64,000 nucleotides of DNA, taken from NCBI RefSeq assembly GCF_002850745.1, contig NZ_KZ559474.1, forward strand, positions 318,422 through 382,421. Reading direction: 5' to 3'. The notes beneath the pieces were generated by a model that saw only the letters and a list, made by a program, of their open reading frames with translations, was not told the origin of the DNA and made no database searches. The position numbers and the translations under genes were made by a program. Below, piece by piece: positions 8,485-17,623 of this stretch (position 1 is the stretch's first letter; each line of letters begins with the position of its first letter). The DNA is from Nonomuraea indica (GTDB lineage: Bacteria > Actinomycetota > Actinomycetes > Streptosporangiales > Streptosporangiaceae).

Positions 8485-9015
8485 ATGACCACCGCCCAGC
8501 CGCGTCCGTCCGCCACCACCCGGACGGCGGCAGGTCCCGCCCGCGAGCTCACGCTGGAGCTGCCGATGGTCACCGTCCGGATCCACCCTCCGGAGCTCCG
8601 GCTGCCCAGGCCACGCGTCGCGATGCCGCGCGTCAACCGGCAGGAGGTCGGGCACGCGGTGGACGTCGCCAGGTCCCTGCTGCCGCCGCCCGAGAGGGTG
8701 GCGTACTACGGGGCGCTGGGCGCGCTCGCGGTGGCGGGCGTGATCGAGTGGCCGGTCGCGGCGGCGATCGGGGCGGGGACGGTGATCGCGCAGCGGGCCC
8801 GGTCGAAGGAGTCGGCGGAGTTCTCGGCCGGTCCGCGACAGGCGCCCGCGTCGGCCCGTGCCGGCACCCCCGCACTGGAGCCGACGGAGAGAGACGGCGC
8901 GGTGCCCGCGGCCGACTCCGGTGACGCGGGTGACGCCGTCCGCCCCCAGGCCGCCGAGCGCGACGCCGGGGCGAGGGCTTCGCGCGGCAAGAAGACCGGC
9001 AAGGCGGAGACCTAG
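8485..9015 (+). CDS. Small protein encoded beside CtpI-like ATPase, one hydrophobic segment
   Basis: 176 residues. The first 65 or so contain TLELPMVTVRIHPPELRLP, then a hydrophobic stretch (YYGALGALAVAGVIEWPVAAAIGAG) that probably forms one or two membrane passes, then a long low-complexity Ala/Glu/Arg tail ending KKTGKAET. ATG 8485 has a strong GGAGGAGG 4 nt upstream. It lies 144 nt before the large P-type ATPase on the same strand and may be an accessory subunit or regulator; that is inference from position only. Confidence 0.6.
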   Translation: MTTAQPRPSATTRTAAGPARELTLELPMVTVRIHPPELRLPRPRVAMPRVNRQEVGHAVDVARSLLPPPERVAYYGALGALAVAGVIEWPVAAAIGAGTVIAQRARSKESAEFSAGPRQAPASARAGTPALEPTERDGAVPAADSGDAGDAVRPQAAERDAGARASRGKKTGKAET

Positions 9016-9159
9016 CCCGCTCTTTCCCGGCCGACCAGAGCGAGACCCCCGCCGGTCCGTTCCCGGCCGACCGGACAGGAACTCCCCAGCCCTTCCGGTT
9101 CCGGTCCACCCGAGAAGACGCCCCCCGGCCCGTCACCACCGCCATCGAGGGGAGCGCAC

Positions 9160-12100
9160 ATGCGGTTGCCCGGCATCCGCTTCGCCACCGGCACGCTGCT
9201 GACCATGCTCCCCGACCCGGTACGCGACCTGCTTCCCCGCCCGCGCCTGGTGCGGGAGTGCGCCGGAGGCGTCCGCATCGAGTTGCGCGCCCTCGGCGGC
9301 CCGGGCACCGAACGCGCCGCCCGTGCCCTGGAGAAGCGGCTGCTGGCCGCCGGGGCCGACCGGGCGGAGGTCAACGGGGCGCTCGGCTGCGTCTTCGTCG
9401 GCCGCGACGCCGCGGGGGAGGCGGACACGGCGGACGGGTTCGACGAGGGATCCGTGGCCGCGTTCGTGGCGGTGGTGGAGGAACTCGACCGCGTCGCCGC
9501 GGCGGACGGACCCCCCGCCACCGACAGCACGCCCGCCGACGAGGAGGACGGGTCCTGCGCCGAGAAGGGGAGCGACGGGGGAAGGCTGTTCGACGGGGTG
9601 GAGCAGCAGGCCCGTGCCGCCGTCAGCCTCGGCCTGCACCTGGTCGGCGTGGGGGTCGCGCTGGCCGGTCAGGTCGCCCGCGTCCCGAAGCTGCCGCCCG
9701 TCGTACCCGCGATCACCGGGCTGGTGGAGCACACCCCGCGGGTGCGGCGGGAGATCGAGGAACGCCTCGGCCGGCAGACGGCCGAGGCGCTGCTGGCCTC
9801 CACCCGCGTCGTCACCCATGCGCTGGCCCTGCGCCCGGTCGCGCTGCTCATCGACTCGGCCGCCGCGGCGGGCCGGTACCTCGACGCCCGCGCCGGCCGT
9901 CGTGCCTGGGAGTCACGGGAGGAGGAGCTGGCCGCCGCGCCGGGTGCGTACCGGCACATCCGGATGGCGGTGACGCCGCGCCCGGTCAGGCTGCCGCGCG
10001 GCCCCGTCGAGCGGTACGCGGACGCGGCGAGTCCCGCCGCGCTCGCCGCGCAGGGTCTCACGGCCGTCGTCGGCGCCGACCGCCGGCGGGCGCTGCCGGT
10101 GCTGGTCGCCGCCACGCCCCGGGCGGCGCGGCTGGGCAGGGAGGCGTTCACCGGCGCCGTCGTCCGCGCGTTGGCCGGACGCGGCACGATCGTGCTGGAT
10201 CACCACGCGCTGCACCGGATGGACCGCGTCGACACGGTCGTCCTCGACGCCGGCGTGCTGACGACGGGCCGGTGGGCGGTCCACGGCGTCGTCCCCCTGG
10301 ATCCGGGCGTGGACCGGGACGAGCTGCATGTCCGCCTGTACTCCCTCCTCGACCTCACGGACCCCGGCGCGCGCCGCGAGCGCGACGGCTGGACGGCCGA
10401 GCCCGTCACCTCCGACGCGCGGGCCGTCACCTTGGCGGGGCGGGCCGTCGCGGCGCGGCGGGGCCGGGCGCCGGACGCGCGGGCCGGTGCGCCGGAGGCG
10501 ACGGGACGGGCCGACGTGGCCGGGTGGCGGCGGCAGGGGGTCCGGCCGGTCATGGTGGCCCGGCACGGGACGGCGGTGGCGCTGGTGGGTCTGGCGCCCG
10601 AACCGGCGCCCCTCGCCGCGGCGGTGGCCGCCGCGCCGGGGGACGCCTGCGCGGTGGTGCTGGCCGGAGGAGACGCCGGGCTGGCCGGGCGGCTCGGCGT
10701 CGAGCGGACCGTGCCGGGCGGCGCGCGGCTGGCGGCTTCGGTACGGGCCCTGCAGGCCGAGGGACACGGGGTGGCGGTGGTCACCCGACGCTGGCGGCGC
10801 GCTCTGGTCCAGGCCGACCTGGCCATCGGCGTCCTGACCGGACAGGAGCCGGGCGTAACTAGGCCGGGTGTAACCGGGCCGGGTGTAACCGGGCCGGGCG
10901 GAGGTTGGCCAGGCGGGGGCGGGCCGGGTGTGACCGGGTTGCCGGGCGCCGGGCCGGGCGCCGGTGAGGGCGGGGCCGGGTTGCCGGGCACCGGTGAGGG
11001 CGCGGCCGGGTCGCAGGGCGCCGGGCGTGTGCCGTGGGACGCCGACGTGATCGGCGGGTTCGACGGGGCGCACCTGCTGCTGAGCTGCCTCCCGCACGCC
11101 CGCAGGGCCGCCAGGCGCGGTGTCCGGGTCGCCGCCACAGGGGCGGTCGTCGGGGCGGGGCTGGCGGCCGTCGGGCCGGCCCGGAACGCCCTGCGGCGGG
11201 CACATCTCGCCGCCGACTGCACGTCCGTGGCCGCGCTGGCGGCCGGGGCGTGGACGGGCCGCCGTGCCGCCCGGCAGGCGCCGCCGATCCCGGCCGACCA
11301 CACGCCGTGGCACGCCATGCCGGTCCAGGACGTCCTGGACCGGCTGCGCACCTCGCCGCACGGCCTGACCGAGACGCAGGCCCACCACCGCAGGACGACG
11401 GGCTCCCCCGCCGAACCCACCGCACCGGGTCGAGGCGTGGCGGGCCGTGCGGACGGAGCGCCGCGGTCGCGCGGGGGCGCGGTGAGCCGGGCGGCGCAGG
11501 GGGCCGGGTCGCTGGCCCGTGCCTGCGTGAGCGAGCTGGCCAACCCGCTCACCCCCGTCCTCGCCGCCGGCGCGGGCATGTCGGCCGCGGTCGGCTCGGT
11601 GCTGGACGCGGGGCTGATCGCCGGTGTGATGGCAGCGGGCGCCCTGCTCGGCGGAGCCCAGCGGCGGGGCGCCGACCGGGCCCTGCACCGCCTGACCCGC
11701 GTCACCGCCCCGCCGGTACGGCTGCGCAGGCCCGCCGGCGCGATGACCGCCGTGCCCGACGACCTGGTGCCCGGTGACGTGGTGGAGCTGCGCGCCGGCG
11801 ACGCCGTACCGGCCGACTGCAGGCTGATCGAGGCGGCGGGCCTGGAGGTCGACGAGTCGGCGCTCACCGGGGAGTCGCAGCTCGTCGTCAAGACGGCGGC
11901 GCCCACGGCGGCGGCGGCCATCGCCGACCGCGCCTCGATGGTCTATCGGGGGACGACGGTCGCGGCCGGGCACGGGCTCGCCGCGGTGGTGGCCGTCGGC
12001 GAGTCGACCGAGTGGGGCCGGACCGCGCGCCTGGCGGCGGCCGGGCCGCCGCCGAGCGGGGTGGAGCTGAGGCTGCGGGCGCTGAGCCGCCGGATCCTGC

Positions 12101-13926
12101 CGGCGTCCATCGGTTCGGGCGTGCTGCTCATGCTGATCGAGCTGCTGCGCGGCACGCCGGTGGCGGCGGCCGTCGCGCCGGCGGTGAGCCTGGCGGTGGC
12201 GGCGGTGCCGGAGGGGCTCCCGTTCGTGGCGACCGTGGCGGAGCTGGCGTCCGCCAAGCGGCTGTCGGCCCGCGACGCGCTGGTGCGCAACCCGTCCACC
12301 ATCGAGGCGCTCGGCCGGGTGGACGTGCTCTGCTTCGACAAGACCGGAACCCTCACCGAGGGCCGCATCACGCTCGCCCGGGTGTCGGACGGGCGGACGG
12401 ACAGGCCGGTGGGGGAGCTCACGCCGGAGCTGGAGGCGGTCGTCGCCGCCGCGCTGCGTGCCTGCCCCCGCCACGAGGACGGGCGCGCCGTCCCCCACCC
12501 CACCGATCGCGCCGTCGTGGCGGGAGCCCGGGGCCTGGGCGTGACGCAGGAGGGCTGGCGGCGGACCGACGAGCTGCCCTTCGAGCCGGCGCGCGGCTAC
12601 CACGCCGTACTGGGCCTGGCCAACGGCAGGTGCCTGCTGAGCGTCAAGGGCGCTCCGGAGGCGGTGCTGACCCACTGCGCGGGCGTGGCGCGGGGGACGG
12701 GCACGGACCCGCTGGACGACGGCGTCAGGCGCGAGCTGGCGAAGGAGGTGGACCGTCTGGCCCGGCAGGGGCACCGGGTGCTCGCGGTCGCCGAGCGCGA
12801 GGCTTCCAGCCGCGCCGACCTGGAGGAGTCCCGGATCGACCGGCTGCGCCTCCTCGGGTTCCTCTGCCTGGCGGACCCGGTGCGTCCCACCGCCAAGCGC
12901 AGCGTCGAGGGCCTGATGCGCGCCGGCGTCCGCGTCGTCATGATCACCGGTGACCATCCGAGCACGGCCGAGGCCATCGCCGCCGAGATCAACGCCCTGA
13001 ACGGCCGGCGGGTGATGACGGGCCCCGAACTCGACCGGCTGGACGACGACGCGCTGGCCGAGGTGCTGCCCGAGGTGGCGGTCTTCGCCCGCGTGACCCC
13101 CGGGCACAAGGCGCGGATCGTCGCCGGCCTGCGCCGGGCGGGCAGGGTGGTGGCCGTCACGGGCGACGGCGCCAACGACGTCCCGGCGATCCGGCTCGCC
13201 GACGTGGGGGTGGCCCTCGGACCGCAGGCCACCCCCGCCGCGCGAGCCGCCGCCGACATCGTGGTGACCGACGACCGCATCGAGACGATCATCGACGCGA
13301 TCGTGGAGGGCCGGGCCATGTGGGGGTCGGTCCGCGACGCGCTCGGCATGCTGCTGGGCGGCAACATCGGCGAGATCGCCTTCACGCTCGGCTCCAGCCT
13401 GCTGACCGGCCGAAGCGCGCTGAACGCCCGCCAGCTCCTGCTCGTCAACCTGCTCACCGACATGCTGCCCGCGATGGCGGTGGCCGTGCGCGCGCCGGGC
13501 GCGTCCAGCCCGGAGAGGCTGCTGGCCGAGGGTCCCGAGGCGTCGCTGGGGGCCGCGCTCAGCCGCGACATCCGCCTGCGGGCGGTCACCAGCGCGGGGG
13601 CGGCAGGAGCGGCATGGCTGCTGGCCCGCATGACGGGCACCCGCGCCAGGGCCGACACGGTGGGGCTGGTCGGCCTGGTGGGGGCGCAGCTCCTGCAGAC
13701 GCTCGCGGTGGGCGGCCGGGACCGGCTGGTGCTGCTGGCCGCCCTGTCGTCGCTGGCCGTGCTGGCCGCCGCCGTGTCCGTGCCGGGTCTGAGCGGCCTG
13801 TTCGGCTGTCGCCCGATCGGCCCCGTCGGCTGGGGGATCGGGCTCGGCTGCGCCGCCGTCGCGGTCCTCGTCGCGGGTCTGGTGGAACGGGCGGCGTCGG
13901 CCAGGGTTCACCGCCCGGTCAGGTAG
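9160..13926 (+). CDS. ctpI: CtpI-like giant cation-transporting P-type ATPase
   Basis: 1588 residues, about the size of mycobacterial CtpI and twice a normal P-type ATPase. The C-terminal half holds the motor: TGES actuator loop near residue 903, PEGLP in the ion-binding helix, phosphorylation Asp in DKTGT near residue 1060, MITGDHPSTAEAI and TGDGANDVPAIRLADVG, then further membrane helices. The N-terminal half begins with an HMA-like fold lacking metal-binding Cys and continues with an Ala-rich region that resembles a degenerate second transporter half. A Gly/Pro-rich linker (10851-11030) separates the two. PEGLP is typical of Ca/Mg-type (P2-like) pumps; the ion is not known. ATG 9160 has AGGGGAG upstream. 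Confidence 0.85.
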   Translation: MRLPGIRFATGTLLTMLPDPVRDLLPRPRLVRECAGGVRIELRALGGPGTERAARALEKRLLAAGADRAEVNGALGCVFVGRDAAGEADTADGFDEGSVAAFVAVVEELDRVAAADGPPATDSTPADEEDGSCAEKGSDGGRLFDGVEQQARAAVSLGLHLVGVGVALAGQVARVPKLPPVVPAITGLVEHTPRVRREIEERLGRQTAEALLASTRVVTHALALRPVALLIDSAAAAGRYLDARAGRRAWESREEELAAAPGAYRHIRMAVTPRPVRLPRGPVERYADAASPAALAAQGLTAVVGADRRRALPVLVAATPRAARLGREAFTGAVVRALAGRGTIVLDHHALHRMDRVDTVVLDAGVLTTGRWAVHGVVPLDPGVDRDELHVRLYSLLDLTDPGARRERDGWTAEPVTSDARAVTLAGRAVAARRGRAPDARAGAPEATGRADVAGWRRQGVRPVMVARHGTAVALVGLAPEPAPLAAAVAAAPGDACAVVLAGGDAGLAGRLGVERTVPGGARLAASVRALQAEGHGVAVVTRRWRRALVQADLAIGVLTGQEPGVTRPGVTGPGVTGPGGGWPGGGGPGVTGLPGAGPGAGEGGAGLPGTGEGAAGSQGAGRVPWDADVIGGFDGAHLLLSCLPHARRAARRGVRVAATGAVVGAGLAAVGPARNALRRAHLAADCTSVAALAAGAWTGRRAARQAPPIPADHTPWHAMPVQDVLDRLRTSPHGLTETQAHHRRTTGSPAEPTAPGRGVAGRADGAPRSRGGAVSRAAQGAGSLARACVSELANPLTPVLAAGAGMSAAVGSVLDAGLIAGVMAAGALLGGAQRRGADRALHRLTRVTAPPVRLRRPAGAMTAVPDDLVPGDVVELRAGDAVPADCRLIEAAGLEVDESALTGESQLVVKTAAPTAAAAIADRASMVYRGTTVAAGHGLAAVVAVGESTEWGRTARLAAAGPPPSGVELRLRALSRRILPASIGSGVLLMLIELLRGTPVAAAVAPAVSLAVAAVPEGLPFVATVAELASAKRLSARDALVRNPSTIEALGRVDVLCFDKTGTLTEGRITLARVSDGRTDRPVGELTPELEAVVAAALRACPRHEDGRAVPHPTDRAVVAGARGLGVTQEGWRRTDELPFEPARGYHAVLGLANGRCLLSVKGAPEAVLTHCAGVARGTGTDPLDDGVRRELAKEVDRLARQGHRVLAVAEREASSRADLEESRIDRLRLLGFLCLADPVRPTAKRSVEGLMRAGVRVVMITGDHPSTAEAIAAEINALNGRRVMTGPELDRLDDDALAEVLPEVAVFARVTPGHKARIVAGLRRAGRVVAVTGDGANDVPAIRLADVGVALGPQATPAARAAADIVVTDDRIETIIDAIVEGRAMWGSVRDALGMLLGGNIGEIAFTLGSSLLTGRSALNARQLLLVNLLTDMLPAMAVAVRAPGASSPERLLAEGPEASLGAALSRDIRLRAVTSAGAAGAAWLLARMTGTRARADTVGLVGLVGAQLLQTLAVGGRDRLVLLAALSSLAVLAAAVSVPGLSGLFGCRPIGPVGWGIGLGCAAVAVLVAGLVERAASARVHRPVR
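10851..11030 (+). repeat. Gly/Pro-rich linker repeats inside the CtpI-like gene
   Basis: Three near-identical 15-bp units (10851-10865, 10866-10880, 10881-10895; consensus GGGTGTAACCGGGCC) encode GVTGP repeats, followed by degenerate GGG/GCCGGG units coding for Gly, Pro and Ala. This is a low-complexity hinge between the two halves of the protein and is probably length-variable between strains. Confidence 0.75.
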
Positions 13927-13940
13927 GCCGTACCCAAGTC

Positions 13941-13980
13941 GCCACTTTTATGGTGAAATCTGCCACTAAAGCCTTACTCT
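13941..13980 (+). promoter_or_regulatory. Candidate promoter with 21-bp spaced direct repeats
   Basis: An AT-rich patch in otherwise GC-rich DNA. GCCACT occurs at 13941 and again at 13962, exactly 21 bp (two helical turns) apart. Between and after them a -35-like TGGTGA (13951-13956) and a -10-like TACTCT (13975-13980) are spaced by 18 bp, placing a start site just before the GAGGTG ribosome site of the small ORF at 13998. Activity is inferred from spacing only. Confidence 0.45.
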
Positions 13981-13997
13981 CCCCCTAGAGGTGCTTA

Positions 13998-14111
13998 ATG
14001 TCCGGATTCATGGCTTCCGTGCTCGCGAAGGCGGCGTTCATGCTCCTGGAGGCGCTCGTGAAGCGCCTGCTCCACGCCCTTTTCGTCGCGGTGCTGCGGC
14101 GAGCCGCCTGA
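13998..14111 (+). CDS. 37-residue amphipathic peptide, candidate small protein gene
   Basis: Short ORF with a ribosome site GAGGTG 4 nt before ATG. The peptide (begins MSGFMASVLAKAAFMLLEAL, ends VLRRAA) is predicted to form one long amphipathic or membrane-associated helix with Lys/Arg spaced along one face and a basic C-terminus. It lies alone between ctpI and adnA behind a promoter-like element. It could be a membrane-acting small protein or toxin-like peptide, a regulatory leader peptide for adnA, or chance. No antitoxin-like neighbour is seen. Confidence 0.5.
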   Translation: MSGFMASVLAKAAFMLLEALVKRLLHALFVAVLRRAA

Positions 14112-14266
14112 GCCGCCCGGATCCGGCCCGAGACGCCCGCACCCGCCCCGGCCTGCGGCGTGTCGGCGGGACATCGGCCCGCCGCGCCGCTACGGTAGGC
14201 GGATCTCGCGGGAAGACCGGTCAACACGGCACGATCTACCCCTGTGGTCTGGTGGAATCTAGTGCT

Positions 14267-17200
14267 GTGAGTGGTCAGACCTGGCGGCTGGTGCGGCGCG
14301 GGGACACGGGACGCGTCGAGCCCCCTGTGCTCGATGAGCATCAGCGTGCCGTGGTCGCGCACCCCGGCGGCCCGCTGCTCGTGCTCGCCGGGCCGGGCAC
14401 CGGCAAGACCACGACCATCGTCGAGTCGGTCGTCGACCGCATCGAGCACCGCGGCGTCGATCCGGAGCGGGTCCTCATCCTCACCTACAGCCGCAAGGCC
14501 GCCGGCGAGCTGCGCGAACGGGTGACCGCACGGCTGCGCCGCACCACCAGGACCCCGCTCGCCCTCACCTTCCACAGCTACGCGTACGCGCTGCTGCGCC
14601 GCGAGGCGGTGCTCGCCGGCGAGGCGCCGCCGCGTCTGCTCACCGGACCGGAGCAGCTCCTGGAGATCCGGCGGCTGCTGCACGGCGAGCTGGAGGACGG
14701 AGCCCGGGAGTGGCCCGAGTCGCTGCGCGAGGCGCTCAAGACCCGCGGGTTCGCCGAGGAGCTGCGCGACTTCCTGTCCCGCGCCGCCGAGCGCGGCCTC
14801 GACGGGGAGCGGCTCGAAGAGCTCGGCAGGCGCCACGGCCGCGCCGACTGGGTGGCCGCGGGCCGCTTCTCCACCCGCTACCAGCGGCGCTTCGACCTCG
14901 ACCCCGAGCCGGCGCTCGACTACGCCGAGCTGATCAGGGCGGCGGCCGGGCTGCTCGCGGACCCCGACGTGCGCCGCCGGGAGCGAGCGGCGCACGACGC
15001 CGTCTTCGTCGACGAGTACCAGGACACCGACCCGGCCCAGGAGTTCCTGCTGCAGCAGCTCGCGGGCGACGGCCGCGACCTCGTCGCGGTGGGCGACCCC
15101 GACCAGTCGATCTACGGCTTCCGCGGGGCCGACGTGCGCGGGATCCTGAAGTTCCCCGAACGGTTCCGCACGCTCGACGGCCGCGACGCCCCCGTCCTGG
15201 CCCTGCGCGTCTGCCGCCGGAGCGGCGCCGACCTCCTGGAGGCCTCGCGCCGCCTCGCCGCCCGCCTGCCCGCCGCGCCCCTGCCCACCGCCACCGCCAC
15301 CGCCCCACCCGCGCCCCTGCCCACCGCCACCGCCACCGCCCCACCCGCGCCCCTGCCCACCGCCACCGCCACCGCCCCACCCGCGCCCCTGCCCACCGCC
15401 ACCGCCACCGCCCCACCCGCGCCCCTGCCCACCGCCACCGCCACCGCCCCACCCGCGCCCGGCGCGTCCGTGCGGCGCCCGTTCGGGCACCGTGACCTGC
15501 TGAGCCTGCCCGAGATCGACCCCGGCGAGACGCGGGTGCTGCTCGCCGACAGCACGAGCCAGGAGGCTGCGGTCGTGGCCGACGCGCTGCGCCGCGCCCA
15601 CCTCATCGACGGGGTGCCGTGGCACCGGATGGCCGTGCTCGTGCGCTCGGCGTCCAGGCAGGTCCCGCTGCTGCGGCGGGCCCTGGTCAGCGCGGGCGTG
15701 CCCACCATGGTGGCCGGCGACGAGGTGCCGATCGCGCAGGAGCCCGGCGTCCGCCCCCTGCTGACGATGCTCCGGGTCGCCCTCGACCCCGGGGCGCTGG
15801 ACGAGGGCGTGGCCGAGGAACTGCTCACCGGCCCCCTCGGCGGCACCGACATGATCGGCGTGCGTCGCCTGCGCCGCGCCCTGAAGATCGCCGAGAACGA
15901 GGCCGTGCCGGACGACCACGAGGCCCGGCGCGCGTCCGGCGAGCTGATGGTCGCCGCGCTCCGCGACGCCCGCGAGCTGACCCGCGTCGAGCCGCACATC
16001 GCGCTGCCCGCCGAACGGGTCGGCAAGCTGCTCGCCACCGCCGTCGAGGCGGTGCGGGCCCAGGGCAGCGCCGAGGACATCCTGTGGGCCGTCTGGCAGG
16101 CGAGCGGCCTGGCCGAGCGGTGGACCGACCTGAGCCTGTCCGGCGGCGCCAGGGGCGCGCAGGCCGACCGCGACCTCGACGCCGTGGTGGCGCTGTTCGA
16201 CCAGGCGGCCAGGTTCGTGGACCGGATGCCCAAGGCGGGGCCCGAGGTGTTCCTCGACGACCTCGCCTCCCAGGAGATCCCGGGCGACACGCTGGCCGAG
16301 CGGGCCCCCGACGGCGACGCGGTCCGCGTGCTGACCGCCCACCGGTCCAAGGGCCTGGAGTGGGACGTGGTCGTGGTCGCGGGCGTCCAGGAGGGCGTCT
16401 GGCCCGACCTGCGGCTGCGCGGCTCGATGCTGGGCGTCGAGGACCTGGTCGAACTCGTCGAGGGGGCCGACCCCAGCGCGGCGTCCCTGTCCTCCAAGCT
16501 GCTCGCCGAGGAGCGCAGGCTGTTCTACGTGGCCGCCACGCGGGCCAGGCGCCGGCTCGTCGTCACCGCCGTCGGCGGCGAGGACACCGACGAGCGGCCG
16601 TCCAGGTTCCTCACCGAGCTGATGCCGGGCGCTGTCGAGACGGCCACGGTCGACGACCGGGCGCGCTGGCTCACCATGTCGGCGCTGGTCGCCGACCTCA
16701 GGAGCGCCGTCACCGACCCCACCAGGCCGGCCAGGGTCAGGCGCACGGCGGCCAGGCACCTCGCCCGGCTCGCCGCCGCGGGCGTCCAGGGCGCCCACCC
16801 CAACGAGTGGTACGCCCTGACCCCGATGACCGACGACCGCCCGCTGAGCTGGCCGGACGACACGGTCAGCATCTCGCCGTCGGCCGTGGAGAGCTTCACC
16901 AAGTGCGGCCTGCGCTGGCTGCTGGAGACGGCCGTCGGCGCCGGCGGCACCAGTTCGGCCCAGGGACTCGGCACGATCATCCACGCGCTCGCCGTGCTCG
17001 CCGCCACCGACCTGCCCAGCGAGGACCTGCTCGGCAGGCGCCTGGACGAGATCTGGAACGAGCTCGACTTCGGCGGCGTCTGGTTCAACCGCAAGCAACG
17101 CCAGGTCGCCGAGCAGATGATCGCCAAGTTCGTGCGCTGGCACAAGGAGAACCCCCGCGAGCTGGTCGCCCTGGAGGAGGGCTTCACCGCCATGGTGGGC

Positions 17201-17623
17201 GACGGCGTGCAGATCAAGGGCCGCGTCGACCGGGTCGAGCGCGACTCCGAGGGCCGCGCCGTGATCATCGACCTCAAGACCGGCGGCTCCAAGCCCAGGG
17301 CGGGCGAGCTGGACCGCCACCCCCAGCTCGGCGTCTACCAGCTCGCGGCCGTGCTCGGCGCGTTCGCCCGGCACGGCATGACCGAGCCGGGCGGCGCCGC
17401 CCTCGTCCAGCTCGGTAAGGCGGCCGGCCGCAACGACGCGCTGGAGCAGCGCCAGGGCGCCCTCGCCGACGACCCGAACCCCGGCTGGGCTCGCGACCTC
17501 GTCGACACGGTCGCGATCGGCATGTCCGGCCCCTTCTTCCAGGCCAAGGCCAACGACGGCTGCCGCACCTGCGCCGCAAAGGCGAGCTGCCCGGTCAACG
17601 ACAGCGGGGGCCAGGTGTGCTGA
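14267..17623 (+). CDS. adnA: AdnA, helicase-nuclease subunit of AdnAB recombination complex
   Basis: 1118 residues: N-terminal UvrD-like superfamily 1 motor (Walker A GPGTGKTT near residue 44, Walker B/motif II DEYQDTDPAQ near 248, motif VI VAATRARRRL) and C-terminal RecB-like nuclease (GRVDRVERD, IIDLKTG near residue 1000). Four Cys (FTKCG near 880; CRTC and SC at the end) fit the iron-sulfur cluster of AddB-type nucleases. With AdnB it resects double-strand DNA ends for recombination in actinobacteria. A perfect 12-residue x 5 repeat (APLPTATATAPP) is inserted between motor domains. GTG 14267 is chosen, with GGTGG about 10 nt upstream; there is no strong site, so the start is uncertain. The end overlaps adnB by 7 nt (GTGCTGA). 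Confidence 0.92.
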   Translation: MSGQTWRLVRRGDTGRVEPPVLDEHQRAVVAHPGGPLLVLAGPGTGKTTTIVESVVDRIEHRGVDPERVLILTYSRKAAGELRERVTARLRRTTRTPLALTFHSYAYALLRREAVLAGEAPPRLLTGPEQLLEIRRLLHGELEDGAREWPESLREALKTRGFAEELRDFLSRAAERGLDGERLEELGRRHGRADWVAAGRFSTRYQRRFDLDPEPALDYAELIRAAAGLLADPDVRRRERAAHDAVFVDEYQDTDPAQEFLLQQLAGDGRDLVAVGDPDQSIYGFRGADVRGILKFPERFRTLDGRDAPVLALRVCRRSGADLLEASRRLAARLPAAPLPTATATAPPAPLPTATATAPPAPLPTATATAPPAPLPTATATAPPAPLPTATATAPPAPGASVRRPFGHRDLLSLPEIDPGETRVLLADSTSQEAAVVADALRRAHLIDGVPWHRMAVLVRSASRQVPLLRRALVSAGVPTMVAGDEVPIAQEPGVRPLLTMLRVALDPGALDEGVAEELLTGPLGGTDMIGVRRLRRALKIAENEAVPDDHEARRASGELMVAALRDARELTRVEPHIALPAERVGKLLATAVEAVRAQGSAEDILWAVWQASGLAERWTDLSLSGGARGAQADRDLDAVVALFDQAARFVDRMPKAGPEVFLDDLASQEIPGDTLAERAPDGDAVRVLTAHRSKGLEWDVVVVAGVQEGVWPDLRLRGSMLGVEDLVELVEGADPSAASLSSKLLAEERRLFYVAATRARRRLVVTAVGGEDTDERPSRFLTELMPGAVETATVDDRARWLTMSALVADLRSAVTDPTRPARVRRTAARHLARLAAAGVQGAHPNEWYALTPMTDDRPLSWPDDTVSISPSAVESFTKCGLRWLLETAVGAGGTSSAQGLGTIIHALAVLAATDLPSEDLLGRRLDEIWNELDFGGVWFNRKQRQVAEQMIAKFVRWHKENPRELVALEEGFTAMVGDGVQIKGRVDRVERDSEGRAVIIDLKTGGSKPRAGELDRHPQLGVYQLAAVLGAFARHGMTEPGGAALVQLGKAAGRNDALEQRQGALADDPNPGWARDLVDTVAIGMSGPFFQAKANDGCRTCAAKASCPVNDSGGQVC
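15275..15454 (+). repeat. In-frame 36-bp minisatellite in adnA, five perfect copies
   Basis: Five identical, contiguous 36-bp units (starts 15275, 15311, 15347, 15383, 15419), each encoding APLPTATATAPP. They form residues about 337-396 of AdnA, between the motor core and the next helicase block (FGHRDLLSLPEID). Complete identity down to silent positions implies recent expansion or active homogenisation. Confidence 0.95.

Noticed and set aside
15275..15454. Repeat in adnA as a mobile or CRISPR element
   Set aside because: Identical in-frame 36-bp units inside an otherwise normal gene; a coding minisatellite explains it.
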